Shown here: positions 50,121-62,997 of the stretch, in pieces
How the letters are laid out: the number at the start of each line of letters is the position of its first letter
Numbering within the stretch: position 1 is the stretch's first letter
DNA from: Paramecium octaurelia
Lineage: Eukaryota > Ciliophora > Oligohymenophorea > Peniculida > Parameciidae
Direction: 5' to 3'
Assembly: GCA_905182995.1 (NCBI GenBank)
Contig: CAJJDP010000003.1
Coordinates: forward strand, 253,820 to 317,819
DNA length: 64,000 nucleotides
The notes under the pieces: model-generated
Databases searched by the model: none
What the model was told of the DNA's origin: nothing
What the model saw: the letters and a program-made list of their open reading frames with translations, nothing else
Made by a program: the position numbers and the translations under genes

Positions 50121-51468
50121 TCATTCTTCAATATGAAACTCCATTAAATCATCTAGTCTTAGCTTTTTTGTGTTATATTCTCTAAGATCTGGAAAATTAG
50201 TCGCTTACACCAAGTATTCTATTAGATATTTTAATTCTTGATCATTTTGATCGTTGTGCCATTCCAGAATGGGGATTCCGTTTTCAATTTGAAACCCAAA
50301 AGAGTGAGCCAAATTGTCTACAATGAGCATGTCTTTAAGTTCTTTGTTGCTGATTAATCGAAGATCCTTAATAAAGAAGCCATTTTTGGTTTCCATACAA
50401 TTATTTCGTGTCATAATTCCCGATATGTATTGTTTGGTTGGATCCAAATAATTGATAATGGCTTGAGCATATGCTTGAGATGAAGCAGTGTAAATATATA
50501 TTGTATAATATTGAGACAGTTATTAAAGAAACAGCGAAGTATATGGCCGAATATTGATCCCGATCTAAATTATTCAATTAATTTACTTTGGCTTCTTCTC
50601 CAAAATCTCCAACAGCAGTCACATAGACTTAAGGATTTTCTCTTTGGGTGCATGAATGAATCAAGGTTTCATCTAAGTCTAGTATCAGAGCCCGATCCTT
50701 CTTTGGATAAGCCTCTGAAAGTTACACCTTCTTTGATTGTATAAATTTATCAGATGGGCCTTTCAAACACTTTCTTGCATAAATTAAACCTCGTTGGGTT
50801 AGAATTAGATGTTTTTTGAATGTCTATTCGTTGATATTTGGACCAAAGATAAGGTGTCTGAAAGGATGGTTGCTCAATTTATCTTTTCCATTGTTTTGTG
50901 AATTCTTCTTACTTTACTCATTATCGGAATTAGCATTTAAATTCTACATCGAGACAGCTTGTCTAAATTATAGCTAATCTAAGTACTTCGTTTTATTTAG
51001 CTTTGGGTTTTATGGTTGTTGAGTTAGTTTTTATTAGATTCTTTAAGCTTATTCCTCGATGTTATAATTTCCCTCTTGCTATTGTACTTAAACAGGCTAT
51101 TGCTTTTTTTCATTATCACTGAACTCCGGTTCGATCTCAACATCCCCATCAATTTTCTTGGTATTTACTAAATTGCTGAACCTCGACATTTTAGCAGCTA
51201 ATATAAATACAATTATGCTACCTTGTGGTTGCTTGCTTCTTGGTTTTTGGTTTTTGGGTGTTCCAGAATCTGAATCGTCTGTCTGATACCCATTTTATTA
51301 TATTGGTGATTTCACTTTTGTTTTTACAGTTGTTTTAGGTGTGTTATCCTAAGAGTTGGTGCTTTCGCCTTCCTCTTCGCTGTAAAATTATAGTTTCTAT
51401 TCTTAATTAATCACTTATTTAATATGGCCAACTTAAGACTTAGCTTTAAAACTATACAATTTATCCAT
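50121..51468 (-). CDS. FCP1/SCP-type (NIF) protein phosphatase
   Basis: Three exons with introns of 24 and 22 nt give exactly 433 residues. The first 240 residues are disordered (Gln, Ser, Lys-rich; ESTNSQDNTPKTTVKTKV). The catalytic FCP1 homology domain follows: LILDLDETLIHS with the two nucleophile/acid aspartates of the DxDxT motif, RPYTSLFLQQLS, YIYTASSQAYAQAIINYLDP, KDLRLISNKELKDMLIVDNLAHSFGFQIENGIPI, and DLMEFHIEE. Such HAD-type phosphatases (SCP1/Dullard/FCP1) act on the RNA polymerase II CTD or on other phosphoserines at nuclear or ER membranes. All key residues are visible, so it should be active. The class is firm; the exact substrate is not. Confidence 0.8.
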
Positions 51469-51669
51469 TTTATAATTTTATATTTATTTAGAAGAAAAGA
51501 AATAAAATAAATCAAACTTAAGTTTTAATTTAGAACATCGAATATATTATTACTAATTAATTTTTATTCTGAGTACTGTTAAATATACCTAATAATTTAA
51601 AAATAACAGTAACAATTAATTATTCGAAAATAGTTGATGAATATAAATTAATATAATATATAATAAAGT

Positions 51670-54030
51670 TCATTTTTTTATTATTTTACTACTCTTCTTT
51701 TATGAAAGATTGTAGATATTTTTCTATGAAGTATTCGACTACGTTTATACAGTTGGACGTTACTGTCTTGATGCAGCAGATGGAGGGACCTTTAGCTGTG
51801 TTTAACTACCTACCATGGTGCCTCTCATGCTCTAAGGTTTGCTCTGCACCGATATTGCCTGTTAAGAGTCATTCGATTCTGTTAAATGTGGGTTGTAATT
51901 TGGCTCCTGCTCATCATCATCAATCCTCTCAAGTGGCTAAATTGGAGATCTCTAATTATATTAAGGCTATTTTTCCTATTCAAATTAGGGGAAAATATTC
52001 TTAGGCTCTATCTCTGGAGATTTTGGAACTACTAATGGTTGTTGTGGTCTTTAAGATCCCACTCCAAATGAATCTTGACGAATGGATTATCTATTTTATA
52101 GATTTTATAGAGTTTGCTCGACTTATTATCCTGTTAATTATTAAGTAATCACTTTGTCTTGAGATAAAGCCAATGACTGTCTTTATTATAAGGCATAAGG
52201 AGACCTTTGATGGTCATGTATGCTCTCATTTATTTAATTTGATGGGTAATTGTAAGTGGATGATCTTGCTTAGGATTACTATTCTATATTTTATAATTGC
52301 TTTGATTAAACTTGATTTGAATACTAGTAGGATTGCTATTAAAATTAAGAATAGGTTTGCTATTGTATTTACTATTATTGTTAAGGGAACTTCTTTTAAT
52401 CGGTGTTAATTGATTGAAATAATGATTGCTGTTAAAATTAGTTATTATCAAACTAATTCGTTATAGGTTTTTATTATAGATTTTTTAGATTGGAATTTGT
52501 TAACTCGACTTACTCGACTAGACTTTGCTTTGGCTATTCATCAATTTCTTAATGATTATAAGCATATTCATCATCATTATGTATGAGTTATTCATGCTCG
52601 TTAAAATTATGCTATTAATATTATTAGGGGTTTGTTAATTTTTTAAAGAAAGATTGTCTATTGGAAGGAGGATCCTAGATAATAATTTGATCACTCTAAA
52701 TATTCATTTGTTTGTTTTGCAAGGGAAGAATTTCCTATAATGTAATTGGTTATAAATTCTAGTATTGTTGTAAGCTTTTAGTTGGATCCCAATTAGGAAG
52801 AGGAACTTTCAATTTCTTTTAAGGGGACTTTTGGAATCTTATTTGAGCATCCTAACTTCTTTTTAAAGCTACTTTAGCTCTTTAATCTAGATCCTCAACT
52901 TAATGGTACAAATTATTTGGATCTTAATTTTGCAATGCATATTATTATTATTCAACAATCCTTTACTTCTGAATCCCATAGCCAGCACTCTATTCTTTGA
53001 AATCGATTGAATAGTTTGGTATGAATTCAGAAATAGTAGAAAACTAACATTAATATATTTTATAATATTACTCTAAAATAATCTTCCAACTAAAATCTGT
53101 ATCTATGCAATAATTCATGAGCTTGTTTCGGGTTTGGTCTATTATCAGGTGCCATAACAAGCAAGGATTCAACAATTTCATATAAATCAGAGCTGTATTA
53201 AGATTTCAGAAAATATAGATGATCTTCTAATTTTTCTATATTAAAAGTATAGCTTGGGATATCATAGATGTCCTAAACGAAACTCAAAGTTGCCATTTAT
53301 AGAGCTGTTAAGCCGATGCAAAATACATCTGATTTGTTTTAGTCAACATTTGGCCTTAAGACTTTTTGTTTAAGCGATGATAATTATTCAGGACTTAAGT
53401 TATACTACCCCTGTTATTTGGCTATGCATCTTCTATAAGAATTCATGTCTGTCATTTCTTGGATGTCAGTTAATTTAAAAACTGGAAATGGATGATTCTA
53501 ACGAAACTAACTTCTTTTTGCGAATGATGTCACGCTTATTGTCAAGGGTCTTATGTCCCCATGTTGTTTCTGCTGATCATTCAATCTTTATAGTGCCATT
53601 AACTAATTTTAGAATTCAGTTTATTACTGTACAATGTAACATAGCAACTATTTCAATTTCTTCAAAATATTATTTAGTTTCACTTAATTCATTTATGACT
53701 CGTTCCAAATATTCATCAAAATATTCATAGACACTGTGAGCTTAAGTTAATTGAGTGCAGAGTTCTTTTTCTGTAACATGTTATAAATCGATCATTTAAA
53801 TTAAGAAAGGTGTACTCGACTTCTATAATTAAAGTATTTTAATAGATTACGTTCCCCATTTGTTTCTCTTAAATTAATTTGAATTAATTCCATTATTCTT
53901 CATCTTAAAAAATATGATCTTTAACAGCTACAGCATGTTGATCCTATGTCTTGAATATTCTAATTTCTCCATATCGGATATCTGTAGATTATTTCCAAAA
54001 TTATAGCTGACTGATCTTGGGAACATTCAT
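51670..54030 (-). CDS. Divergent kinase-like protein with Q-rich C-terminal half
   Basis: Four exons with introns of 28, 22 and 28 nt give exactly 760 residues. Residues 1-400 form a divergent kinase-like fold: AVKDHIFQDEEQW keeps the lysine, HGDIRPLTISV stands where HRDxKxxN should be (Arg to Gly, Asn lost), and DIQ replaces DFG. The C-lobe is recognisable: NLSPEQLSSLKQ, DQNKSDVFCIGLTALQMAT, and MAPDNRPNPKQAHELLH. Changed catalytic motifs suggest a pseudokinase. After a short linker the last 350 residues are extremely Gln/Asn/Ser-rich, most Gln being TAA/TAG codons. A scaffolding role is possible. The plus strand of this region contains long chance frames and should not be annotated. Confidence 0.7.
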
Positions 54031-55004
54031 TTTCGATTGTTGTAAATTTTATGAATTTGCTTAACCCATTCTGTTAAATATTTATTTTAATAAATTTTTA
54101 TTTTAAATAATCGAATTCCTGTATTATATTTAAAAAGAGGTAACTCTATTTAGATCAACAGATTTAAAAATTGCATTTCACTTATTTCTACAAATTATGC
54201 CTAAAAACCAGAATTTTTAAGCTTGAAATATTTTTCGACTATTGTTAATTTATTATTTATTATATATAATTATGTATATAATAATCATTCAAATTTTGCT
54301 TTTCTGTAAAATTGTTGATCTAAAAAGTAACTTAATAAAATATAGTATTAGTAGAAATCATCGAATAATCTATGCAGTATTTAAGTTCAAGATATAAAAA
54401 AAAATTTGAAAATATTCATTCATTTATGTGTTAAGTAATTTTCCTTATTATTTTTCTTTGAATTGGGCAAAACTATTTACAAATAAATTTTAATTGAACT
54501 ATAAATTTCTAACCTAATTTCATTAATAATATTAATTATAATAAATATTAAATATTACTTATTTATTAGTTTAATATGCATTATTCAAAATATATTCATA
54601 ATGCTATATAGATGATATAATCTTACTTCTTGCTATGAAACTTGAATATCCGATTGGATATCTGATCTTCATGGCTAATACGCAGTGATAGGGATTGTAT
54701 AATTTTTTTTGTTCTGAATTGTCATTTATTGAAAACGAATAATTTAAAAAAATAAAAATCATTTTATTAAAAATATTTTTGTATTTACACATTCCTATTC
54801 TGAAAATCACAAGAATATAGAAAACATTCTAAAATCATCCGTCATATTACGATAATAACCCTGGTATATAAAGATTTAGTAGCAACTAAAAATTTAATTA
54901 ATTTTATTTTAAATATCAAATTGATATAATATGTCAGTATCATAGGAACAAAGAATTTCTTCTACCTCCTCTCTTAAAGAAGATATTATTCCTCTAAAGA
55001 GATA
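54031..55004. other. Intergenic stretch, no gene supported
   Basis: Nearly 1 kb between two divergently oriented genes. AT-rich with T- and A-runs; only short frames (such as 54,604-54,810 minus) that look accidental. A 5' exon of the BAH-PHD gene could start near 54,931, but the frames do not join. Confidence 0.45.
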
Positions 55005-55680
55005 ATGCAACATCCAAAATTTACTAAGAAGAAAAGATTTTAAATAAGTGGTGAGGATTTTATAAAATTAGAATAAGTCAAGGTTAGGTTATAATACTAT
55101 TCTAGAACGAATTATAAAAAGCTAAAGTATGAGGATTAGATCTATCATGTTGGATAAAACTTATGCATCAAAGGTGACAACCGATCAGAATATGTGGCTA
55201 AACTTATTAAAATAGTTAAACTCTATGATGATGAGGATAATTGCATACCTTTAATCAAAGTATAATGGTTTTACAGGAAAAATGAACTTTATGGTTTACC
55301 GAAAGAATAAATGGATTGCATTTCAGAAAATGAAGTATTCAAAACTAATGAATTTGACTACATTGAAATAGAGAGCATAGTGGGATTAGCCATTATTCTC
55401 AGTTACGAAGAGTACGATTAAATTGAAGAGCTGAATGATAACATATATTTCACTAGAGCATCATTTATTGACAGAAAACTACATCCATCTATTGAATAAT
55501 GGAAATAAGTTTGTATATGTCATAAGCCCGCCAATCCAGATTTAAAGTATCAATATAAACTAATTTAGGTATGTATTTTGTGATGTTTGTTAAAAATGGT
55601 GTCATTTAAAATGTGTGGGACTAACACAAGACTAGGCTGACAAACTTAATAAATATGTCTGTCCTGAATGTAAAAACTGA
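55005..55680 (+). CDS. BAH-PHD chromatin reader
   Basis: Two exons with one 22-nt intron give exactly 217 residues. Residues about 45-165 form a BAH domain (EDQIYHVGQNLCIKG, AKLIKIVKLYDDEDN, IKVQWFYRKNEL, NEVFKTNEFDYIEIESIVG, FIDRKLHPSIEQW). A PHD zinc finger follows: CICHKPANPDLKYVFCDVC, QKWCHLKCVGL and YVCPECKN, a complete Cys4-His-Cys3 set. The tryptophan of the WCHLKC segment fits histone H3K4me reading. Small BAH-PHD proteins (plant EBS/SHL) read methylated H3. A chromatin-reader role is inferred. The ATG at 55,005 is in frame; a reading frame beginning at 54,931 is not continuous with it. Confidence 0.8.
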
Positions 55681-57219
55681 TATATAGTATAATTTATTTG
55701 ATAAAAAACATAATCAACTGACTGGCCTTAAAATGCTATTTTAAACTGTTATTTATTATCTCATAAACTTTTCAAAGATAAATATAGCTTTCTTCTTATT
55801 CTTAGATTATTCTTATCCAAAGCCCGTTTTCTAAGCATAATTTTCATGTACACTACTACATAACTATTTACTTAGCTCTGATTCTGGAATAATTAAAATA
55901 ATCCTCTTAAAATCATTACAATTTTTATTCTTAGCCTTATTTATTAATAGAACTTTAAAAAGCAATTATAAGAAATTCAGATTCTTAATGCCATAAGACA
56001 GAATTCATTTGCCTTTTTAATAGGAAAAAAATCTGTCAGTCATAATTAACTAATTTCTAATTTTCAAATTCATTCAGAAACCCACATTATTAAACAGAAC
56101 TTGAGATGTTCAAGTAATAACTCTGCTTTTGGAAATTAAATTAAACTCCCTTTCATATTATATTATTTAAATTGATATGATTTTTATAATTAATTATTAT
56201 GATTTGACAATTTATCATTATGGTATGCTTATAATTTTATATCGTTTCTAAATAGAAAAAGGGAAATACAAACTTACTTATATAAACTTTGTGAGATTTT
56301 CTATAAGGGTATAGACATTAATTAAAAAAAAAATTAGAAAAACTCACTTCAAATATTTTCTATATTTTATAAAATATTATAGTATAACTAGAAATGGTTT
56401 AAATAAATTTATTGATAATATATATGTATAATGGAAAAATTATTATGTTTAAGAATTTGAAGCTACAAAGAAAAGATTTCATTTATATACTTAAAATTGT
56501 CAAAATAATCATCTTATATGAGTTTATTATGTAAAAATATTCAAAATCTCAAAGTTCTTTTTAGCCAACCAAAAATTTATATAACAAATAAAATTTATAA
56601 GCATTCTCAGATAATTACAATGTTGAATAATTGTTCTATAGATTAATATATATTCAAACACTCTTAAGGCACTCTTACTTTCTTTCTATCATGACAGAAA
56701 TTGCAAAGAAACAAATTTAAATAGTGTTAATTGTTTAAAATAATTTTGATATAAAAGAACTTTTTATGTAGTTTTAAATCTCCAATTAATGCATCTGAAT
56801 TCAGACTTTAATTACTGTGAATATTATAGATAAATAAAAGGATCAAATGAGATTTTATATTTTTTAAAATAGAAGTTAACATTTTTGGAGAGATGTTAAT
56901 ATATATAGGTTTTAGTTTAGGATTTGATTATTTAACATAAGTATAGAGCGGTTTTAGAAACATTTAAAAAATCAGATAAATTAATGCTCAATTAGTAAGT
57001 AAATTAAATTTCAGTTTATTAAATATAAAATAGTTATCGTTAATTTCAGACTAGACACGACTAAGCAGAGTAAAGTTCCTAACCAAGGGTTAAGAAATTA
57101 TCTGTAAATCGAGAGAGTTGAATTAATGAAATAATAACAATATTTCACTTCATTGTAATAATTATTTCATAATAAAAATTGGATCATTGTATTTATGAAT
57201 GTATATTGTTATATTTAAC
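55681..57219. other. Gene-poor region with a somewhat GC-richer block
   Basis: About 1.5 kb with no confident coding frame on either strand. Around 57,040-57,115 there is a locally more GC-rich stretch with inverted repeats suggestive of an unstructured or small RNA (GACTAGACACGACTAAGCAG and nearby), but no tRNA, snoRNA box or other family could be recognised. Confidence 0.4.
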
Positions 57220-60200
57220 TCATTTATGCGATCTAATCTTTAATGCAACAGATTTAAACAAATTTTATAAAGGTTACTTAATATCAATTTCTCTTGTTGT
57301 TATTAATTCTACTAAACATTCAAAGACCTAGAGTAATGGATGGGGCTCCAAGTTCAAATCTTTTAATGATTATAATTCCAACAATAATTGAATAATTTCT
57401 TATACTCGTTTTCTACTTAATGGCATCGATCCTGACATATACTCATCCTTCATAAATTAGGTTACTAAGGATTAGCAAATCTAATTTAAAGTCATTAAGT
57501 TTTTAGGTTTCTTGAATATTATACTCATCAACTTTTATCTGGTCTCATAAAACAAATCTTCCAATTAATACAAATTGATGTTCCTAGACAGTAATTCCCA
57601 ATAATTAATAATTTCTCTATCCAAAATGTCTTAAGAAAGGAGCCAATCACAAATTTATAATTCCACATCAATGCAGCTCTTCAATCCATCAATACTTACT
57701 ATTTTATCCCATTACTAAGCAAAATTGAGTTATTCAGCCAACATTTAGATATATTCTTCTTTTTAACAAATTTGAATAGTTTCTATAATCAAAGGCAGAA
57801 CCTGGACCCATAAAGGTTTATTGGTTTTATTGTAATTTTTAACATTATTGACTTTCTGTTAGTTTTATCTAATTGAAAGTTAAATTAGACAAATATCAAC
57901 ATATTAATTAATAAGTTCAGGATCTGTCAATTATTTGTCTGATATATATTTATTTAACAGTTGTGTATATTTAAGGATGACAAGATCCTACAATTTTGTC
58001 ATACCCCCTTCCTTTTTCATATTTAATAAGAGAAATGCATAGAATTTAGATTTATCCTTTAAGTTGCCAAGATGAATATAGAAGTCTTCCGCAAAATCAT
58101 GTAATTGTTTTTCATCCATCCATATTTTGATGTTTGATATGTTTTCGATGTTTATAGGCAAATCAACAATTGCTTGGTAACTTTCATACAAATCCTCTAC
58201 TAATTCTTCTGGGAATGAATTTTGATTCTTGTTGTGAGCTTTTAGAAATAGCACATATAATTCACATACTTCAGGTAAAATTTTATTGATTAATGTTTTC
58301 ACATCTCTGTTATCTTGAATCTTTTATCCAATAAACTCTTATATACATAAGATGAATTCTTTGGCCCAATCAAATTGTTCAACCAAATTTTTTTCTATCA
58401 TAATTTCTGTGTTTTCTTTAATCAAACGAATAATTTCCCATCTTAAATCTAAATTATTGATTTTGAATGATATTATTAATCTAATAAAGGTTTCGTTGTA
58501 TAATTATTAAGCATGCTATTTAAATTCTTGATCCTCTTATTGGCCAATCTTTTTCAAAAACTTAGTTAAATTTTAAATCATAATCTTAAGAGTGTCTTCC
58601 CATGCTACCATCACTTCATTTTAAGTTTTAACTGAGCTTTATAAATCCTATTCAGAAAACTTAGTAAATTTGGGATAGTCTTCCTCTTTCAAATATTTTG
58701 GTACTTTCATATGAAAAATCACCTGCAGTTACTGTAATTAGGCTACTCTCCCTATCAGATCATCTAAGATCTTGAAGATAAGGTTTTTTAGTAGATCAAT
58801 TTAAAAGTTGATTCTAAATGATCCACAATTAATTAATATAATTTAAATTATTATGTGCAAGGCAGATTATCTAACATCAGGAGCGTTGTCCAATGACAAA
58901 TCCTTTAAACTCTATAAAACAACTGTCCATAATTCTTCCACTTCAGTTTGTGATGTCTGACTTGTGCAGATCTTACTTAGATTATCTGCTAATTACCAAA
59001 TAAGACCAACAGAGACATAACTAATATTTTATTCTGTTGTTCTTTATCTAAATTACTTGATTAAAGGCAATAGTCTTCTGGTTGTCTTAGGATCCAATAG
59101 ATGCATAAATTACCCTATCAACAATTCCAAAATGTGAAATCCAATATTTACATATCCAGTAGGCTCTGTTTCATCACAACTGATTAACAAAATTTCAATT
59201 ATCGTATTAAATCCTAGTATATTCAATTCATGTCCATTATTTTAAATCAACTTAAAAATGATATTCAGCAAAGTCTCTTTGACATCAGCATATGGAATAT
59301 TTATCATCTGTTGAATTGGACTTAATAAATGTGACTACCAACTATCACCTTCCCAACAGAGACTCTAGTCTGGCTTTAAAAAATAGATAAATCCTTATTG
59401 CACTATATATGAAAAGATCTCTAATGCAGATTCTCTAAATGCTTTATGTTTATAGTTTGCAATGCATAAGAAATGAGCTGTGATAAAGTCCCAAAACTTG
59501 TTGATCCTGAACCAATTCTACTTTGTTATTTAGTGAATCTTTTGCAATCCAAACTAAATGGACTTAGAATCAACTAAAGATTAAGCATTATTAAATTATT
59601 CCATCAGACTCAAAGTAACTTAATTTATTGCTTCAATCATGTGTAGTAAATTTGCATCTTCATACACATTACTTGATGAAAACAAACCGTCTAAGATGTT
59701 GTTTAACAACGATATCTCCTATTAGTATATCTCAGGATGAGACTCTTATTATATGGTATTTTGATTCTAAGATTTCTAAAGGAGTGTCTCAAATTACTAC
59801 ATAGCCTTCATAATGATATACCAGGATTTAATATCCAATAAATCTAAAAATTTAATTAATGACATTACTTCCTAACTATGCTATATTAAATAAGGTTTTT
59901 GCACTTTATAATTGATTCTTTGTTAGAGTTGTATTTTGTTTGGCAACACAAAGACTGCTCAAAAATTTAATAAAGGCATCTCTAGTTTTGTTTTAACCTA
60001 GAGAACCAGATAAATTAATCCAAGTTTATATTGAATTTAAGATACTTTAATACTGGATTTCATCATTCAGGTTTATCATTAGATTTTAAACAGTTTTTAG
60101 AGTTAATTATTGTGTTGTCTCGATTATTTGATTAACTTCCTTGCAGTTATCTTCAATCAAAATTTTTGATTATGACAATTTGTAATTCAAACTAAACAAC

Positions 60201-61508
60201 CCAATTTATTTTTCATATGCAATTTGTAGAATTGAATCAGTAAAGTGAGAGATGCATTCAACTATTTAATATATTTGGGAATCATACTTGACTTTTAGGT
60301 AAATTATGACTTGTTGTATATGGGAATTTCTGTCAAATTCAAGATATTCTATTCGTATAGCTTCTTTTATTTAGCGAAAGTCTATTATTGATTTGACTAA
60401 TTTATTGTATATTGAGGTTCTTATTCAGTTGATAGTTTGATTATGAAAACCAAATGCTATAAGAAAGTAGATTGCTATTGTTATTATTGCTATTGTTGTT
60501 CCTCCTATAAAGGTCCTTGATAGAGTAGCATAACCAATTTGGGATCCTGTAGTAAGGTCAAAATTCCTTCCAAGATCCAGTATCTAACATAACCATAGGA
60601 TGGAGATCTTGTAAATAGTAGACTTATGTGTTTAAGTAATGAGATGTCGCGTTGTAAACTCACAATCATTCTGAATGAGTCCCTTATCCTTCTTGCATCT
60701 AAGATTATATAAGCAATTACTGAATTAAACATCTGCAGAATCCAAACTCATTTCCTCATAAATAATGGCAGAGATTTCTTCTATTAATTTGCTGAGTTAC
60801 TCATCTTTATTTAGAAAGGGCCCCAAATTTTAGACTATCTGAAATATCATATCTCTGCATATTCCCTTAGAATATTAGTGTTATACAACGAAGGGCACCT
60901 TTTATCCTTTCATTCCTTAAATAAGTTGTAAAAATATCAGAACTCCATTTCTGTGAGGTTTTTCGCTATATTATGCATATAAGAAATCGAGGATTTTCAT
61001 TAGACCTGTCATTGATGTAGTTTGAATGATTGGATTTTTTGAAATTACCAAGGTGAAGAATATGCAAATTAGCTACATTTAGATTATTTATTACTTTTTC
61101 AATGCACTCAGGATTATTGATATTTACTATTTCTTTATGAATTAAATGGACACTGCATTGCACCAATTTTAATTGCACATTATCAATTATTTCATCTTTA
61201 AACAAATAGAGAGAATGCAATAAGGGATGAAGGTCTGCCTAAAATAGAATTTAAATTACTTCCTGCAATATGGGAGTGTTGAATAATTTTAAGATAATAT
61301 TAAGAGCAATTCCAGATGTTTGATTGGTTTTGCTTTCAGGCAGTCTAACAAGGATTTTTATGATTTCTTAAATAGGTAAATTTTATTAAGACTTGTGTTT
61401 CTTGATATCGTCTATTATTCCTTAAATTAGAGGTTTCAAAACTTGGTTTTTCTTTTAATCACTTAAAAGTTGTTGGAATTCATTCGATAAAGAATCAATT
61501 AAATTCAT
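57220..61508 (-). CDS. MON2-like trafficking scaffold
   Basis: A multi-exon gene of about 1,350 residues with many 22-32-nt introns. Helical HEAT/ARM-type repeats run throughout. The N-terminal DCB-like segment is MNLIDSLSNEFQQLLSDQKK with LIQGIIDDIKKH. Later are RDSFRMIVSLQRDISLLKHI, YVRYWILEGILTLLQDPKL, a Q-run, ESLLNIIFKLIQNNGHELN-type helices, LKDLSLDNAPDVRQSALHI and a helical C-terminal end (KQPLQNLFKSVALKIRSHK). The order resembles MON2, an Arf-GEF relative (DCB-HUS without Sec7) that scaffolds endosome-Golgi transport. No Sec7 domain was found. The start codon overlaps the upstream stop. Assignment to MON2 rests on repeat pattern and motifs and is moderate; other HEAT-repeat scaffolds are possible. 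Confidence 0.6.
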
Positions 61509-62858
61509 TAATTTTTTAGTAAATAATAATCATTCCATTAAATTTAAGTTGTGTATGCTTTTTCCTCGTCAGTATCTACAAATTCATAGTCATCTAGATT
61601 TAAATGATTGCATTATTCAAATTCAAGAGGCAAGTTAAATTTGAATTGTTCTAAATTGCAATCGTAAACATCCTCAAGGCTGAGCATGTAATCGACAAAC
61701 CGATGATCCGATAAATTAACCTAAGTATTTTATTACAATTCATGGGGCTTTTTGATTCTGAATTTACGTTTCACGCATTTATTTCGCTCTGACTTTGATT
61801 TGCAAGTTTATTTTGCAAATGCCACTTCATCTTCATGATCATTATATAAAATATAGTCGTTCTTTATAAGATCAGATGATTACAAATTTTATTCTAAAAC
61901 TAATGGTTTTGATAAGCTTTTTTGTGGCTATATAGTATTATCATTTTTTTAAATAGGTTCATCAAATTTCGAAAATTAAATATTTTCACATATAGATGTT
62001 TATTGAGAATTCTTAACTAGTTTTTTGTTTTAGAATTTCAATTGTTAACAAGAATCATACAATTTTGAACTGAAATAGGGATTTGCATGTTTATTATCTA
62101 CATCATAGAAGTCATTGTAATTCTGCATCTTGACTTGAATGTAATTAGGCAAATGAATTTTGAATGCTTCTCTCTATATTCTATTAATAATAACTTCGTA
62201 TTATGAAATCATGCTCTGCATCCTTATAAATTAGATAGTCTTACTTAGAATCGTAATCCACATTGTCTGAATTCTTTAGATATTGGTAATTGGTTTTGAT
62301 TAATTTGTCCTGTTCTTAAATTAAATCAATTCCAGGAACTTTTTATTTGGCTAATGCATTCAAAGCAATAATTTCATCACTCAAATAGCAAAATTGTTTG
62401 ATGGGATTGTCGAATCGTCCTAATTTAAGTTTTCTTCCTCTGTTCTAAGGGGATAGAATGAGTTTCTTGAGATTAAAAAATTCCTCCATCTTTTTCCTGA
62501 AACTATTAATTAAGTAATTTCTCCATGCTTTTATACTCTTCTCATTCCCTGCTGTCAATAGAAGGTATTTTTTTTGAAAATAATTTTTAGTTAATTGCTT
62601 GTATTTATTGTTGCTATGACTTCTATCACTTAATGGTGAATTAAGAGTATTAGTTTCGAATCTATTCAAGTACATAGTGGACATCAATTTTTAAGGAGAT
62701 TGCAAATGTTTTTGCTATCCTAAATATTTTGAAATATATGAAGAATCAATACAAAGATCTTATTAGCTAGTGAACCTGCTGAAACTATTGCTTTGATGGT
62801 GGGGAGAGTATAATTTTTTTTGTTTCATATAGTTATAATAATTAATCTAGGCATTCAT
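61505..62858 (-). CDS. Hypothetical protein, 442 residues
   Basis: Two exons with one 25-nt intron give exactly 442 residues. The N-terminal 60 residues are Gln/Ser-rich (MNAQINYYNYMKQKKLYSPHH). Then a helical, positively charged region (KSIKAWRNYLINSFRKKMEEFFNLKKLILSP, YLSDEIIALNALAKQ) and a central IHLPNYIQVKMQNYNDFYD. The C-terminal half has a basic run (CKSKSERNKCVKRKFRIKK) and an acidic end (LDDYEFVDTDEEKAY). I recognise no family. Its last codon (TCA on plus at 61,505-61,507) overlaps the MON2 start codon by two bases. It shares a divergent promoter with the gene at 62,998. Confidence 0.6.
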
Positions 62859-62997
62859 TATTAGAAAACTAGTTTATTGTAATTTCCTATTGGTTTTCCG
62901 ACATCAAATTGTCAAATTGCAGAACATAATTTTACGTTGAGGCTCTTATAAAGTGAATACAAACGAAAATTATTTTATAATTAATTTATGAGCGAAG

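Noticed and set aside
51702-52587. Long plus-strand open frame (about 295 codons)
   Set aside because: It is the antisense of a minus-strand Gln-rich coding exon; the minus frame joins to a kinase-like domain with exact triplet count, so the plus frame is a shadow of CAA/TAA/TAG-rich sequence.
57040-57120. tRNA-like GC-richer segment
   Set aside because: No T-loop TTC motif and no cloverleaf could be drawn.
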